Assembly (NCBI GenBank): GCA_038232215.1
Contig: JBBSIG010000058.1
Coordinates: forward strand, 1-13,153
Reading direction: 5' to 3'
Origin: JBBSIG01 sp038232215
GTDB taxonomy: Bacteria; Actinomycetota; Thermoleophilia; Gaiellales; Gaiellaceae
DNA length: 13,153 nt
Shown piece by piece: positions 7,157-13,153 of this stretch (position 1 is the stretch's first letter; each line of letters begins with the position of its first letter). The notes under the pieces were generated by a model. That model was not told where the DNA came from. It did not search any database and saw only the letters and a program-made list of their open reading frames with translations. The position numbers and the translations under genes were made by a program.

Positions 7157-8106
7157 TCGACCTCCGCTCCGAGGTCTGCGCCGCGCCGACCGGGGCGATG
7201 TGGGAGGCGATGCGCTCCGCTCGGCCGGGCTGGGCGACCTGCGGCGAGGACGAGACCGTCGACGAGCTCGAGCGCCGCGGCGCCCTCCTGCTCGGCAAGG
7301 AGGCCGCGGTCTTCGTCGCCACCTGCTCGCTCGCGAACCTGATCGCGCTGTCCGCGCTGACGAAGCCGGGCGATCGAGTCCTCGCCGAGCCGGACGTCCA
7401 TCTGCTCGTCAACGAGGGCGACTGGCTGACGGAGGTGACGCGCCTCGAGGTAGGTGAGCCCGCGGCGGTCGTCTGCCTCGAGAACACGCACACGCGGCGC
7501 GGCGGCACCGTGCTGAGCGCGGCCGAGACGGCGGCGCTCGCCTCTCGCGCCCCCCGGGCGCACCTCGACGGCGCGAGGCTCGCCAATGCGGCGGTGGCGC
7601 TCGGCGTGCCGCTCGCCGAGCTCGCGGCGCCCGTGGACACCGTCTCGCTCAGCCTGAACAAGGGCCTGGGCGCGCCCTTCGGCGCGATCCTCGCCGGTGA
7701 CGGGGCGACGATCGCCGGAGCCCGTGTCCACCTCAGGCGCTTCGGCGGGGCGACCGTTCATCGCGCCGGCATCCTCGCCGCCGCCGGCCTGCTCGCCCTG
7801 GACGCCGTCGACCGCCTTGCCGAGGACCACCGCCGCGCGCGCGAGCTCGCGCGTCTGATCGGCGCGGCGGAGCCCGAGACGAACGTCGTCCTGGCCGATC
7901 TCGGCCCCGGAGCCGTGGACGCGCTCGGCGCCCGCGGGGTCCGCGCGCTCGAGCTCGGAGCCCGCACCCGCTTCGTGACGCACCGGTCGATCGGCGACGA
8001 GGAGATCGCCACGGTGGGCGAGGTCGTCCGGGGCCTCCTCGACGACGCCGGCCGGGCCGGCGGCCTCGAGGGCACCTACCGGAGCGCGCCCGCCTCGATC
8101 GGCTGA
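7153..8106 (+). CDS. Threonine aldolase-like/beta-eliminating lyase fold-type I PLP enzyme, shortened
   Basis: The 317-residue protein begins MIDLRSEVCAAPTGAM, matching the threonine aldolase opening. PLP elements are K170 (SLSLNKGLGAP, Schiff-base Lys), D139 and R142 (HLDGARL), H83 as the likely ring-stacking residue, LENTH at 109-113 and FGGATVHRAG near 197. Family members cleave beta-hydroxy amino acids to glycine and an aldehyde. Two oddities stand out: the usual SGT-x-AN phosphate loop reads ATCSLAN (56-62), and the stretch from H83 to LENTH is about 26 residues shorter than in Escherichia coli LtaE as I remember it. The enzyme may therefore act on a different beta-substituted amino acid. 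Start GTG 7153 overlaps the deacylase stop (GTGA). Its 3' end overlaps the convergent gene by 31 bp. It is the last gene of the plus-strand operon. Confidence 0.85.
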   Translation: MIDLRSEVCAAPTGAMWEAMRSARPGWATCGEDETVDELERRGALLLGKEAAVFVATCSLANLIALSALTKPGDRVLAEPDVHLLVNEGDWLTEVTRLEVGEPAAVVCLENTHTRRGGTVLSAAETAALASRAPRAHLDGARLANAAVALGVPLAELAAPVDTVSLSLNKGLGAPFGAILAGDGATIAGARVHLRRFGGATVHRAGILAAAGLLALDAVDRLAEDHRRARELARLIGAAEPETNVVLADLGPGAVDALGARGVRALELGARTRFVTHRSIGDEEIATVGEVVRGLLDDAGRAGGLEGTYRSAPASIG

Positions 8107-9083
8107 CCGAAGACGAGCAGGTTGTCGCCCTGGTCGCAGCGGGAGGGGGCGCGCACGCAGGCGGTGACGCCGTCGAGCGGCGCCGTGACGAGCTCGGGCT
8201 CGCGCTCGGGATGCTCAAGCGAGTGGATGCGGGCGACGGTCTCGCCCGCGCGCACGGGGTCGGCCGGATCGACGAGCGCCTCGAAGATCCCGGACGAGGG
8301 AGCGAAGACGTAGTTGCGCGGATCGCGCCCGTCCAGGATCACGGCCGGCTGCTCGCGGCGCTCCACCTCACCCTCGAGAATGCCGGCGTGTCGCAGCACG
8401 TTCGCGAGCCCCCGCGCGGCGAGCCGGTGCGTCGAGGCCGCCACGTACCCGCCGCCGCCGAGCTCCGTCGTGACCACGACCTTGCCCTGGCGCTCGGCCT
8501 CGACCGGCAGCAGCCCGTGCCCCGCGATGTCGATGTAGAGGAAGTGGTACTCGCTGTTCCAGGCGAGCATCCCCGCGAGCATTGCGCGCCGCTGCGCCGG
8601 GTCGTCGACGACGTGCATGTGCGAGCAGGGGACGAACCGGCCCGTGTTGCCGCCCGAGTGCATGTCGATCACGTAGTCGGAGAGGGGGAAGAGCACGGTC
8701 GAGAGGTAGTGCGCGAGCTGCTCGTTCGCCGCGCCGTCGATCCGGCCCGGGAACGAGCGGTTGAAGTTCGCCCCGCTCGGCCAGAGCCTGGTCCCTGCCC
8801 TCGAGGCCTCGGGCGACAGGCAGGGGATCACGATCACTCTCCCCGGCACCTGCTCCGGCCGCAGCTCGCGCAGCAGCTTCAGGCAGGCGACCTGGCCCTC
8901 GTACTCGTCGCCGTGGTTGCCGGCGAGCACGAGCGCCGTCGGTCCGGCGCCGCTTCCGCAGGCCGCGATCGGGATGAACTGGTGCGCCCAGCCGCCGGTG
9001 TTCGTCGACTTCGGGATCTCCAGCCGCCCCAGCCGGCGGCCGGGTGCGGTCAGGTCGATCGTGCACTCGACCGGATGGCTCAT
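8076..9083 (-). CDS. Succinylglutamate desuccinylase/aspartoacylase-family zinc deacylase, DoeB-like
   Basis: This is a 335-residue M14-type zinc amidase. Residues about 1-225 are the carboxypeptidase-like domain, with zinc ligands H57 and E60 (AGNHGDEYEG) and H142 (IDMHSGG), substrate-binding NFNRSFPG (106-113) and catalytic E207 (TTELGGGG). Residues about 245-330 form a lipoyl-like beta domain (SGIFEALVDPADPVRAGETVARIHS). The overall pattern is closest to DoeB, the N-acetyl-2,4-diaminobutyrate deacetylase of ectoine breakdown, but no ectoine hydrolase is present in the window. It should remove an acyl group from an N-acylated amino or diamino acid. ATG 9083 overlaps the stop of the upstream aminotransferase-like gene (ATGA). 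It ends inside the 3' end of the convergent PLP gene. Function by family: firm for deacylase, weak for substrate. Confidence 0.87.
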   Translation of the reverse strand: MSHPVECTIDLTAPGRRLGRLEIPKSTNTGGWAHQFIPIAACGSGAGPTALVLAGNHGDEYEGQVACLKLLRELRPEQVPGRVIVIPCLSPEASRAGTRLWPSGANFNRSFPGRIDGAANEQLAHYLSTVLFPLSDYVIDMHSGGNTGRFVPCSHMHVVDDPAQRRAMLAGMLAWNSEYHFLYIDIAGHGLLPVEAERQGKVVVTTELGGGGYVAASTHRLAARGLANVLRHAGILEGEVERREQPAVILDGRDPRNYVFAPSSGIFEALVDPADPVRAGETVARIHSLEHPEREPELVTAPLDGVTACVRAPSRCDQGDNLLVFGQPIEAGALR

Positions 9084-10378
9084 CGGGCTCCGAGCACCGT
9101 CGTCACCGCCGCCTCCGTCGCCTCGAGCAGGCGGTCGACGTCGTCTTCGGTGTGCGCGTACGAGACGTGCGAGCGCTTCAGGTTGAGCGGCAGCTCGAAG
9201 ACTCCATGCCTCATCAGCTCGCGGCGGTAGCCGACGAAGAGGTCGACGTCGTTCGCGAGCAGATCGTCGTAGCTGCGCACCTCGCCCTCGAGGAAGTAGC
9301 TGACGAAGACCGATCCGTAGCCGCTCACGACCGCCGGGACGCCGAGCCGCGAATAGAGCTCGGTGAGACCCTCGCGCGCCCGCCGGCCGAGCGCGAAGAC
9401 GTGCTCGTGCACCGGCTCGCGGCGGAGCTTCTCGATCGTCGCGAGCGCCGCGGCGGCGGTCGGCGGATGCCCGTTGAACGTCCCGGCGAAGAACGCCGGC
9501 CGGCCGGGCGTGGTCGAGAAGAGCTCCATCAGCTCGCGCTTGCCGCCGAGCGCGGAGATCGGCCAGCCGTTGCCCATGGCCTTGCCGAGCGTGGTCAGGT
9601 CGGGCAGGACGTCGACGATCGCCTGGTAGCCGCCGAGGGCGTGACGGAAGCCCGTGATCACCTCGTCGAAGATCAGGACGGTGCCGTGCGCGTCGCAGAG
9701 CTCGCGCAACCGTTCCAGGAAGCCGGGCGCGGGCAGCACGGCGCCGATGTTGTGCGGGATCGGCTCGAGGATGACCGCCGCGACGTCGTGCTCCCGCAGC
9801 GCCCGCTCCACCTCGTCCGCGTCGTTGAAGCGGCAGACGAGGGTCGCGTCGGTGACCTCGGGGAGGCCACCCTGCGAGAGCGGGTCCTTGCGCCCGACCC
9901 TTTCCGCGGGCGAGATCACGTTCAGGGCGACCGCGTCGTGCCAGCCGTGGTAGCAGCCCTGGAACTTGACCACGTGGCGGCGGCCGGTCGCCGCACGGGC
10001 GACGCGAATCGCGTGGAAGGTCGCCTCGCTGCCCGTCTCCGTCAGCAGTACCTGCTCGACGGACGGCACGAGCTCGACGATCTGCTCGGCGAGCTCGACC
10101 TCGATCCTGGTCACGCCGACCCCCATCAGGCCCACGGCCCTGGCCGTGGCGGCGACCGCCCCGTCGACGTCCGGGTCGTTGTGGCCGAGTAGCGGAGGGC
10201 CGAAGGCAGCGTGGTAGTCCGTGTACGTGTTGCCCTGGCCGTCCGTGAAGGTGGAGCCGCCCGTCGCGGCGATCACGAGCTCCTCGAGCCCGGGCACGCG
10301 CCGCTGGCCGCTGTTGACTCCGCCGGGGATGACGGTGGCCGCGCGGGCGGCGAGATCGTGGGTGGAAGTGACTGCCAT
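9080..10378 (-). CDS. Class III PLP aminotransferase/aminomutase, glutamate-1-semialdehyde aminomutase-like
   Basis: This is a 432-residue fold-type I PLP enzyme similar to HemL. Key elements are IPGGVNSGQR (17-26, typical of HemL-like proteins), TGSEATFHAIR (115-125, cofactor phosphate), GCYHGWHD (141-148, ring stacking), D238 (IFDEVITGFR) and the Schiff-base K266 (TLGKAMGNGWP). The start is ATG 10378, with AGGGAGG about 5 nt upstream; an in-frame extension to 10417 lacks support. It is unlikely to be the haem-synthesis enzyme, because it sits in a catabolic operon between an enolase-family gene and a deacylase. It more plausibly transaminates, or moves the amino group of, the deacylated product. 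It overlaps the downstream deacylase gene by 4 bp and follows the enolase gene by 40 nt. Substrate unknown. Confidence 0.88.
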   Translation of the reverse strand: MAVTSTHDLAARAATVIPGGVNSGQRRVPGLEELVIAATGGSTFTDGQGNTYTDYHAAFGPPLLGHNDPDVDGAVAATARAVGLMGVGVTRIEVELAEQIVELVPSVEQVLLTETGSEATFHAIRVARAATGRRHVVKFQGCYHGWHDAVALNVISPAERVGRKDPLSQGGLPEVTDATLVCRFNDADEVERALREHDVAAVILEPIPHNIGAVLPAPGFLERLRELCDAHGTVLIFDEVITGFRHALGGYQAIVDVLPDLTTLGKAMGNGWPISALGGKRELMELFSTTPGRPAFFAGTFNGHPPTAAAALATIEKLRREPVHEHVFALGRRAREGLTELYSRLGVPAVVSGYGSVFVSYFLEGEVRSYDDLLANDVDLFVGYRRELMRHGVFELPLNLKRSHVSYAHTEDDVDRLLEATEAAVTTVLGAR

Positions 10379-10418
10379 TCGGCCTCCCTGACGATCGATC
10401 GACGGTTCTCGGAGCAAT

Positions 10419-11546
10419 CTAGTCGTGGACCCGGAGGCGCTCGACCACCTCGTCGTCGAGCGTGACGCCGATGCCCGGCGCGGTCGGGACGCGGACGTAG
10501 CCGCCGTCCTCGAGCGGCAGACGCTCGCGCGTCAGGGTCTGGTTGATGGGCGTGTCGGCGACGCAGTACTCCTGGAAGAGCGCGTCCGGGAGGACGGCGT
10601 TGCACTGGAGCGACGCGGCCTTGATGATGCCGCTCTTCCAGGCGTGCGGGACGGTCTCGACGCCGCGCTCGCGGGCGAGCTCCGCGATCCGCAGCCACTC
10701 CGTGATCCCTCCGCAGCGCGTCACGTCCGGCTGGACGAGGTCGACGCGCCCACGCTCGATCAGCTCGCGGAAGCCCCACACGGTCGTGTCCTGCTCGCCC
10801 GCGGCGATGCGCAGCTCGACCGCGTCGGCGAGCTCCGCGTAGGCCTCGTACTCGTCCGGCTCGAACGGCTCCTCGAGCCAGAAGATCCCGATCTGCTCGA
10901 GCTCCCGCGCCACCTCGATCGCCGTCCCGGCGTCCTTGCCGTAGCCGAGGCCGGCGTCGATCAGGATCTCGTGCTCGCCGGCCGCCTCCTTCGCCGCCGC
11001 CGCGAGCCTGACGTCGTGCCTCGGATCCCTCCCCAGCGGCCCCCAGCCGAGCTTGACCGCGGTGAAGCCCTCCTCGCAGAGCGCGTGGACGCGCTCTGCG
11101 ACCTCCTCCGGGGTGTCGGGCATCAGCATCGACGCGTACGCCCGCACCCGGTCGCGCCTGGCGCCGCCGAGTAGCTCGTGGACGGGCTTCCCCTCGGCCT
11201 TGCCCCTGAGGTCCCAGAGCGCGATGTCGAGGCCCGAGAGCGCGTGCAGCGCGATCCCGCGCCGGCCGATGTAGATCAGGCCCCGGTACATCTTGCTCCA
11301 GAGGCGCTCGACGTCGGTCGGGTCCTCGCCGACGAGGAGGTCGTGCAGCGAGCCGGCGATCGCGTGCGAGCTCCGGCGGCCGACGAGCGCCCGCACGGCC
11401 TCGGGCGCCGAGTCGACCTCGCCGATGCCCACGAGGCCCTCGTCGGTCGAGATCCTGACCACCAGGTCGTCCTGGCTGCCGTCGGCGATTCCCTCGTTCA
11501 CCAGGGGCTGGCGGAGGACGATCGCCTCGACGTCCGTGATCTTCAC
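10419..11546 (-). CDS. Enolase-superfamily acid-sugar dehydratase-like enzyme (mandelate racemase subgroup)
   Basis: The protein has 375 residues. The capping domain is about 1-125, followed by the barrel. It keeps the mandelate-racemase-subgroup residues: K165 (AVKLGWGP), metal ligands D197 (LIDAG), E225 (WLEEP) and E251 (AAGEQ), and the His-Asp dyad D274 (VQPDVTRCGG) and H301 (VPHAWKSG). This layout is shared by dehydratases of sugar acids and other alpha,beta-dihydroxy acids, and by some racemases, so a dehydratase is the best guess. GTG 11546 is preceded by GGAGGGAG with good spacing. It is the first gene of the minus-strand operon, and its promoter must lie in the 59-bp divergent region that holds operator copy 2. 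It belongs to a different subgroup from the enolase-family protein at 812-1969, so the two are not simple duplicates. Confidence 0.9.
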   Translation of the reverse strand: MKITDVEAIVLRQPLVNEGIADGSQDDLVVRISTDEGLVGIGEVDSAPEAVRALVGRRSSHAIAGSLHDLLVGEDPTDVERLWSKMYRGLIYIGRRGIALHALSGLDIALWDLRGKAEGKPVHELLGGARRDRVRAYASMLMPDTPEEVAERVHALCEEGFTAVKLGWGPLGRDPRHDVRLAAAAKEAAGEHEILIDAGLGYGKDAGTAIEVARELEQIGIFWLEEPFEPDEYEAYAELADAVELRIAAGEQDTTVWGFRELIERGRVDLVQPDVTRCGGITEWLRIAELARERGVETVPHAWKSGIIKAASLQCNAVLPDALFQEYCVADTPINQTLTRERLPLEDGGYVRVPTAPGIGVTLDDEVVERLRVHD

Positions 11547-11574
11547 ACGCTCCCTCCCGACTCTGGATCCGGTG

Positions 11575-11604
11575 ATTGTCGACTATAAGCTGATTGTCTA
11601 CAAT
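11575..11604 (+). promoter_or_regulatory. Composite operator, copy 2 (probable GntR/FCD binding site)
   Basis: ATTGTCGACTAT (11575-11586), a 6-bp gap, then ATTGTCTACAAT (11593-11604). The second site extends to a 7-bp-arm palindrome TGATTGT-CT-ACAATCA (11591-11606). Order, orientation, gap and 18-bp centre spacing match copy 1 at 751-780. It lies between the divergent genes starting at 11546 (minus) and 11606 (plus). TTGTCG (11576-11581) and TACAAT (11599-11604) are 17 bp apart, so this could be an embedded promoter covered by the repressor. For the minus strand, TATAGT (11587-11582) is a possible -10. Confidence 0.8.
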
Positions 11605-11605
11605 C

Positions 11606-13069
11606 ATGAGGCGCTTGGCGGACCCTCCCGTACCCCGCTCCGTCGATCCGAACGCAGCCGGCAGGCAAGCGCCCGCGGGAGCGGGGGGAACGCTCGAGGC
11701 GGGCGTCGCGCGCGTCGACATCACGCCCCCGCTCGGGTTGCCGGTCGGCTGCTGGGCGGCGCGGCGATGTCTCGCCGAGGGTGCGCGCGAGCCCCTCGTC
11801 GCGCAGGCGCTCGTTGTCTCGGACGGCGAGCGGACGGCGGCCGTCGTCGCGCTCGACCTCGTCTTCGCGGGCCGTGAGCTGACCGACGCCGTGCGCGCGC
11901 GCGTCCGCGACCGCTGTGGAATCCCTCCCGCGGCGGTGTCCGTCCACGCGAGTCACAACCACAGCGCGCCCAGCCTGTCGCGCGGCTCGGGCGTCGCCGG
12001 CCTGCGCGACGAGCCCGGCTTCGAAGCCTACGCCTCGCTGCTCCCCGAGCTCGTCGCCGGGGCCGTCTACGCCGCCTGGAGGCGGCGGCGGCCCGCTCGT
12101 CTCGGCGCCGCCGGGACCAGCGCCCCCGGCCTGAGCGGGAACCGCGTACGACCCGAGCGGCCGGTCGACGACGCGCTGACCGTGGTTCGGGTCGACGGCG
12201 TCGACGCGTCCCCGCTCGCCGCGCTCGTTGGCTTCACGGCCCACCCGATCACCGTCGGCGGGATCACGCGCGAGTGGGACGCTGAGTACCCGGGCGCGCT
12301 CCGGGCCGCGCTCGAGCGGGCCGTGCCCGGTGTCGAGCCGATCTTCCTCCAGGGGTGCGCCGGTGACGTCGCCCCCTTCGGGGACTGGTGGTTCGGAAAC
12401 GGCGAGGTGAGCCGCCACTCGTACGAGGCGCGCGACGAGCTCGGCCAAGCGCTCGCCGCACGTGCGCTCGAGCTGTACGGGCGGATCGAGACGACGCCGG
12501 AGGTGCGCGTCGCCGCCGCGAGCGAGCGACTGGAGCTGCGCCGCCGGCGACACTCGTACCCGGCTGCGGAGATCCGGTCGGCGCTCGCGGAGCGCGAGGC
12601 TCGAAGCGAGCCGAGCCCGCTCCCGGAGACCTGGCCGCCCGAGCTGCACACGATGACCTCGGCGCAGCAGTTCCCCGACCCGTACGTCTCGACCGCGCTG
12701 ACCACCTACCTCGACCTGGTCGAGCGCGCCGACGTGCCGGTGCGAGCCGAGCTCCAGGCGATCGCGCTCGGCGACGCCGCGCTCGTGACCAACTCGTTCG
12801 AGCTCTTCAACGAGGTCGGCCTGCGGATCAGGCAGGCGAGCCCCTTTCCGACCACCGTCGCCGCCGGGTACGCGAACGACTACCTCGGCTACCTGCCGCC
12901 GAGCGAGGACCTCGACTCCGTGGAGGGCGTGCCGCTACGGGAGATCCTCGACCAGGACCGCTTCCGCTGGGCCTACGGGATCACGAACTCGAACGTCGAC
13001 CGCGGCGAGGTCGATCGCCTGGTCGACGCGAGCGTGGCGCTTCTCGAGCGCGTTCGAGTCGCGGGCTGA
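11606..13069 (+). CDS. Neutral/alkaline ceramidase-like amidase, no signal peptide
   Basis: The protein has 487 residues from ATG 11606. Family marks are LEAGVARVDITPPLGLP (about 30-46), ASHNHSAP (115-122, with zinc candidate H119), FTAHPITVGG (H213), FLQGCAGDVAPFG (247-259), NSFELFNEVG (E399, matching the ceramidase zinc Glu region) and AAGYANDYLGYLP (419-431). The C-terminal domain of true ceramidases, about 150 residues or more, is absent, as is any secretion signal, so this looks like a cytoplasmic amidase using the ceramidase zinc fold on another N-acyl compound. ATG 11606 touches the operator and has no Shine-Dalgarno; TTG 11594 is part of the operator and TTG 11615 is another option. 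The first 28 residues are Pro/Ala/Arg-rich and not conserved-looking. It is divergent from the enolase operon and shares its operator. Ceramide as substrate is unlikely. Confidence 0.82.
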   Translation: MRRLADPPVPRSVDPNAAGRQAPAGAGGTLEAGVARVDITPPLGLPVGCWAARRCLAEGAREPLVAQALVVSDGERTAAVVALDLVFAGRELTDAVRARVRDRCGIPPAAVSVHASHNHSAPSLSRGSGVAGLRDEPGFEAYASLLPELVAGAVYAAWRRRRPARLGAAGTSAPGLSGNRVRPERPVDDALTVVRVDGVDASPLAALVGFTAHPITVGGITREWDAEYPGALRAALERAVPGVEPIFLQGCAGDVAPFGDWWFGNGEVSRHSYEARDELGQALAARALELYGRIETTPEVRVAAASERLELRRRRHSYPAAEIRSALAEREARSEPSPLPETWPPELHTMTSAQQFPDPYVSTALTTYLDLVERADVPVRAELQAIALGDAALVTNSFELFNEVGLRIRQASPFPTTVAAGYANDYLGYLPPSEDLDSVEGVPLREILDQDRFRWAYGITNSNVDRGEVDRLVDASVALLERVRVAG

Positions 13070-13132
13070 AGTGAGCGAGCCGGTTGTCGGGCGTGTCGCT
13101 CGTAGGAAGTCGACGGCGAGGAGGCGCCGGCG

Positions 13133-13153
13133 GTGCTGAGCAGGACGCCGGGC
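13133..13153 (+). CDS. Possible start of a further gene, cut by the window edge
   Basis: GTG at 13133 follows a clear ribosome-binding sequence GAGGAGG (about 13118-13124) with 8-nt spacing. Only seven codons (MLSRTPG) are visible, so no family can be named. It lies 63 nt after the ceramidase-like gene on the same strand and could be co-transcribed with it. The stretch 13070-13132 has no other convincing gene. Confidence 0.4.

Noticed and set aside
8046..8062. GC palindrome (7-bp stem, 3-nt loop) near the convergent gene ends, considered as a terminator
   Set aside because: It lies inside the coding sequence with no T-tract on either strand and consists only of GCC/GGC repeats.
9044..10192. 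382-codon plus-strand open frame opposite the HemL-like gene
   Set aside because: Antisense shadow without recognisable domains; the minus-strand protein has a complete set of PLP motifs.
10379..10417. 13-residue N-terminal extension of the HemL-like protein from 10417
   Set aside because: The ATG at 10378 has a strong AGGGAGG at the right distance, and the extension would run through that ribosome site.
13071..13139. 22-codon plus-strand reading frame from GTG 13071
   Set aside because: No ribosome site of its own, strongly Arg-rich and very short; the GTG at 13133 with GAGGAGG upstream is a better start.

Overview
The window is very GC-rich bacterial DNA, mostly with GC-rich third codon positions. 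It has many GTG or TTG starts and 1-4 bp gene overlaps. With Tat-type secretion of a solute-binding protein, this suggests a high-GC soil actinobacterium, perhaps of the Thermoleophilia type. That placement is inferred from composition and gene style only; there is no rRNA or marker gene here. I see no tRNA, rRNA, CRISPR array, insertion sequence or phage gene.

Layout. (1) Positions 1-779, minus strand: a GntR/FCD repressor, followed with a 4-bp overlap by the first 38 codons of a peptide-type ABC ATPase that runs off the left edge. (2) Positions 812-8106, plus strand: a probable operon encoding an enolase-superfamily enzyme of the muconate-lactonizing type, a Tat-exported family 5 solute-binding protein, two Dpp/Opp-type permeases, an N-acyl-D-amino-acid deacylase and a threonine-aldolase-like PLP enzyme. 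(3) Positions 8076-11546, minus strand, converging on and overlapping the previous operon: a mandelate-racemase-type acid-sugar dehydratase-like enolase, a HemL-like class III PLP enzyme and a DoeB/AstE-like zinc deacylase. (4) Positions 11606-13069, plus strand: a neutral-ceramidase-like amidase with no signal peptide. (5) The extreme right edge holds a likely start of another plus-strand gene.

The most striking signal is regulatory. Both divergent intergenic regions carry the same composite operator: two 12-bp imperfect palindromes, ATTGTCRACTAT then ATTGTCWACAAT, in the same order and orientation, with a 6-bp gap (18 bp centre to centre). Copies lie at 751-780 (read on the minus strand toward gntR) and 11575-11604 (read on the plus strand toward the ceramidase-like gene). 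These are the kind of site a GntR/FCD protein binds, so the whole block looks like one local regulon controlled by the encoded repressor.

How the genes may work together (inference): an amide-linked, probably N-acylated or peptide-like amino compound is imported by the ABC system, and its amide bonds are cut by up to three different hydrolases (D-aminoacylase, DoeB/AstE-like, ceramidase-like). The released amino and hydroxy acids are then handled by two PLP enzymes and two enolase-superfamily enzymes. I do not know a described pathway with this exact gene set. The substrate cannot be named from the sequence.
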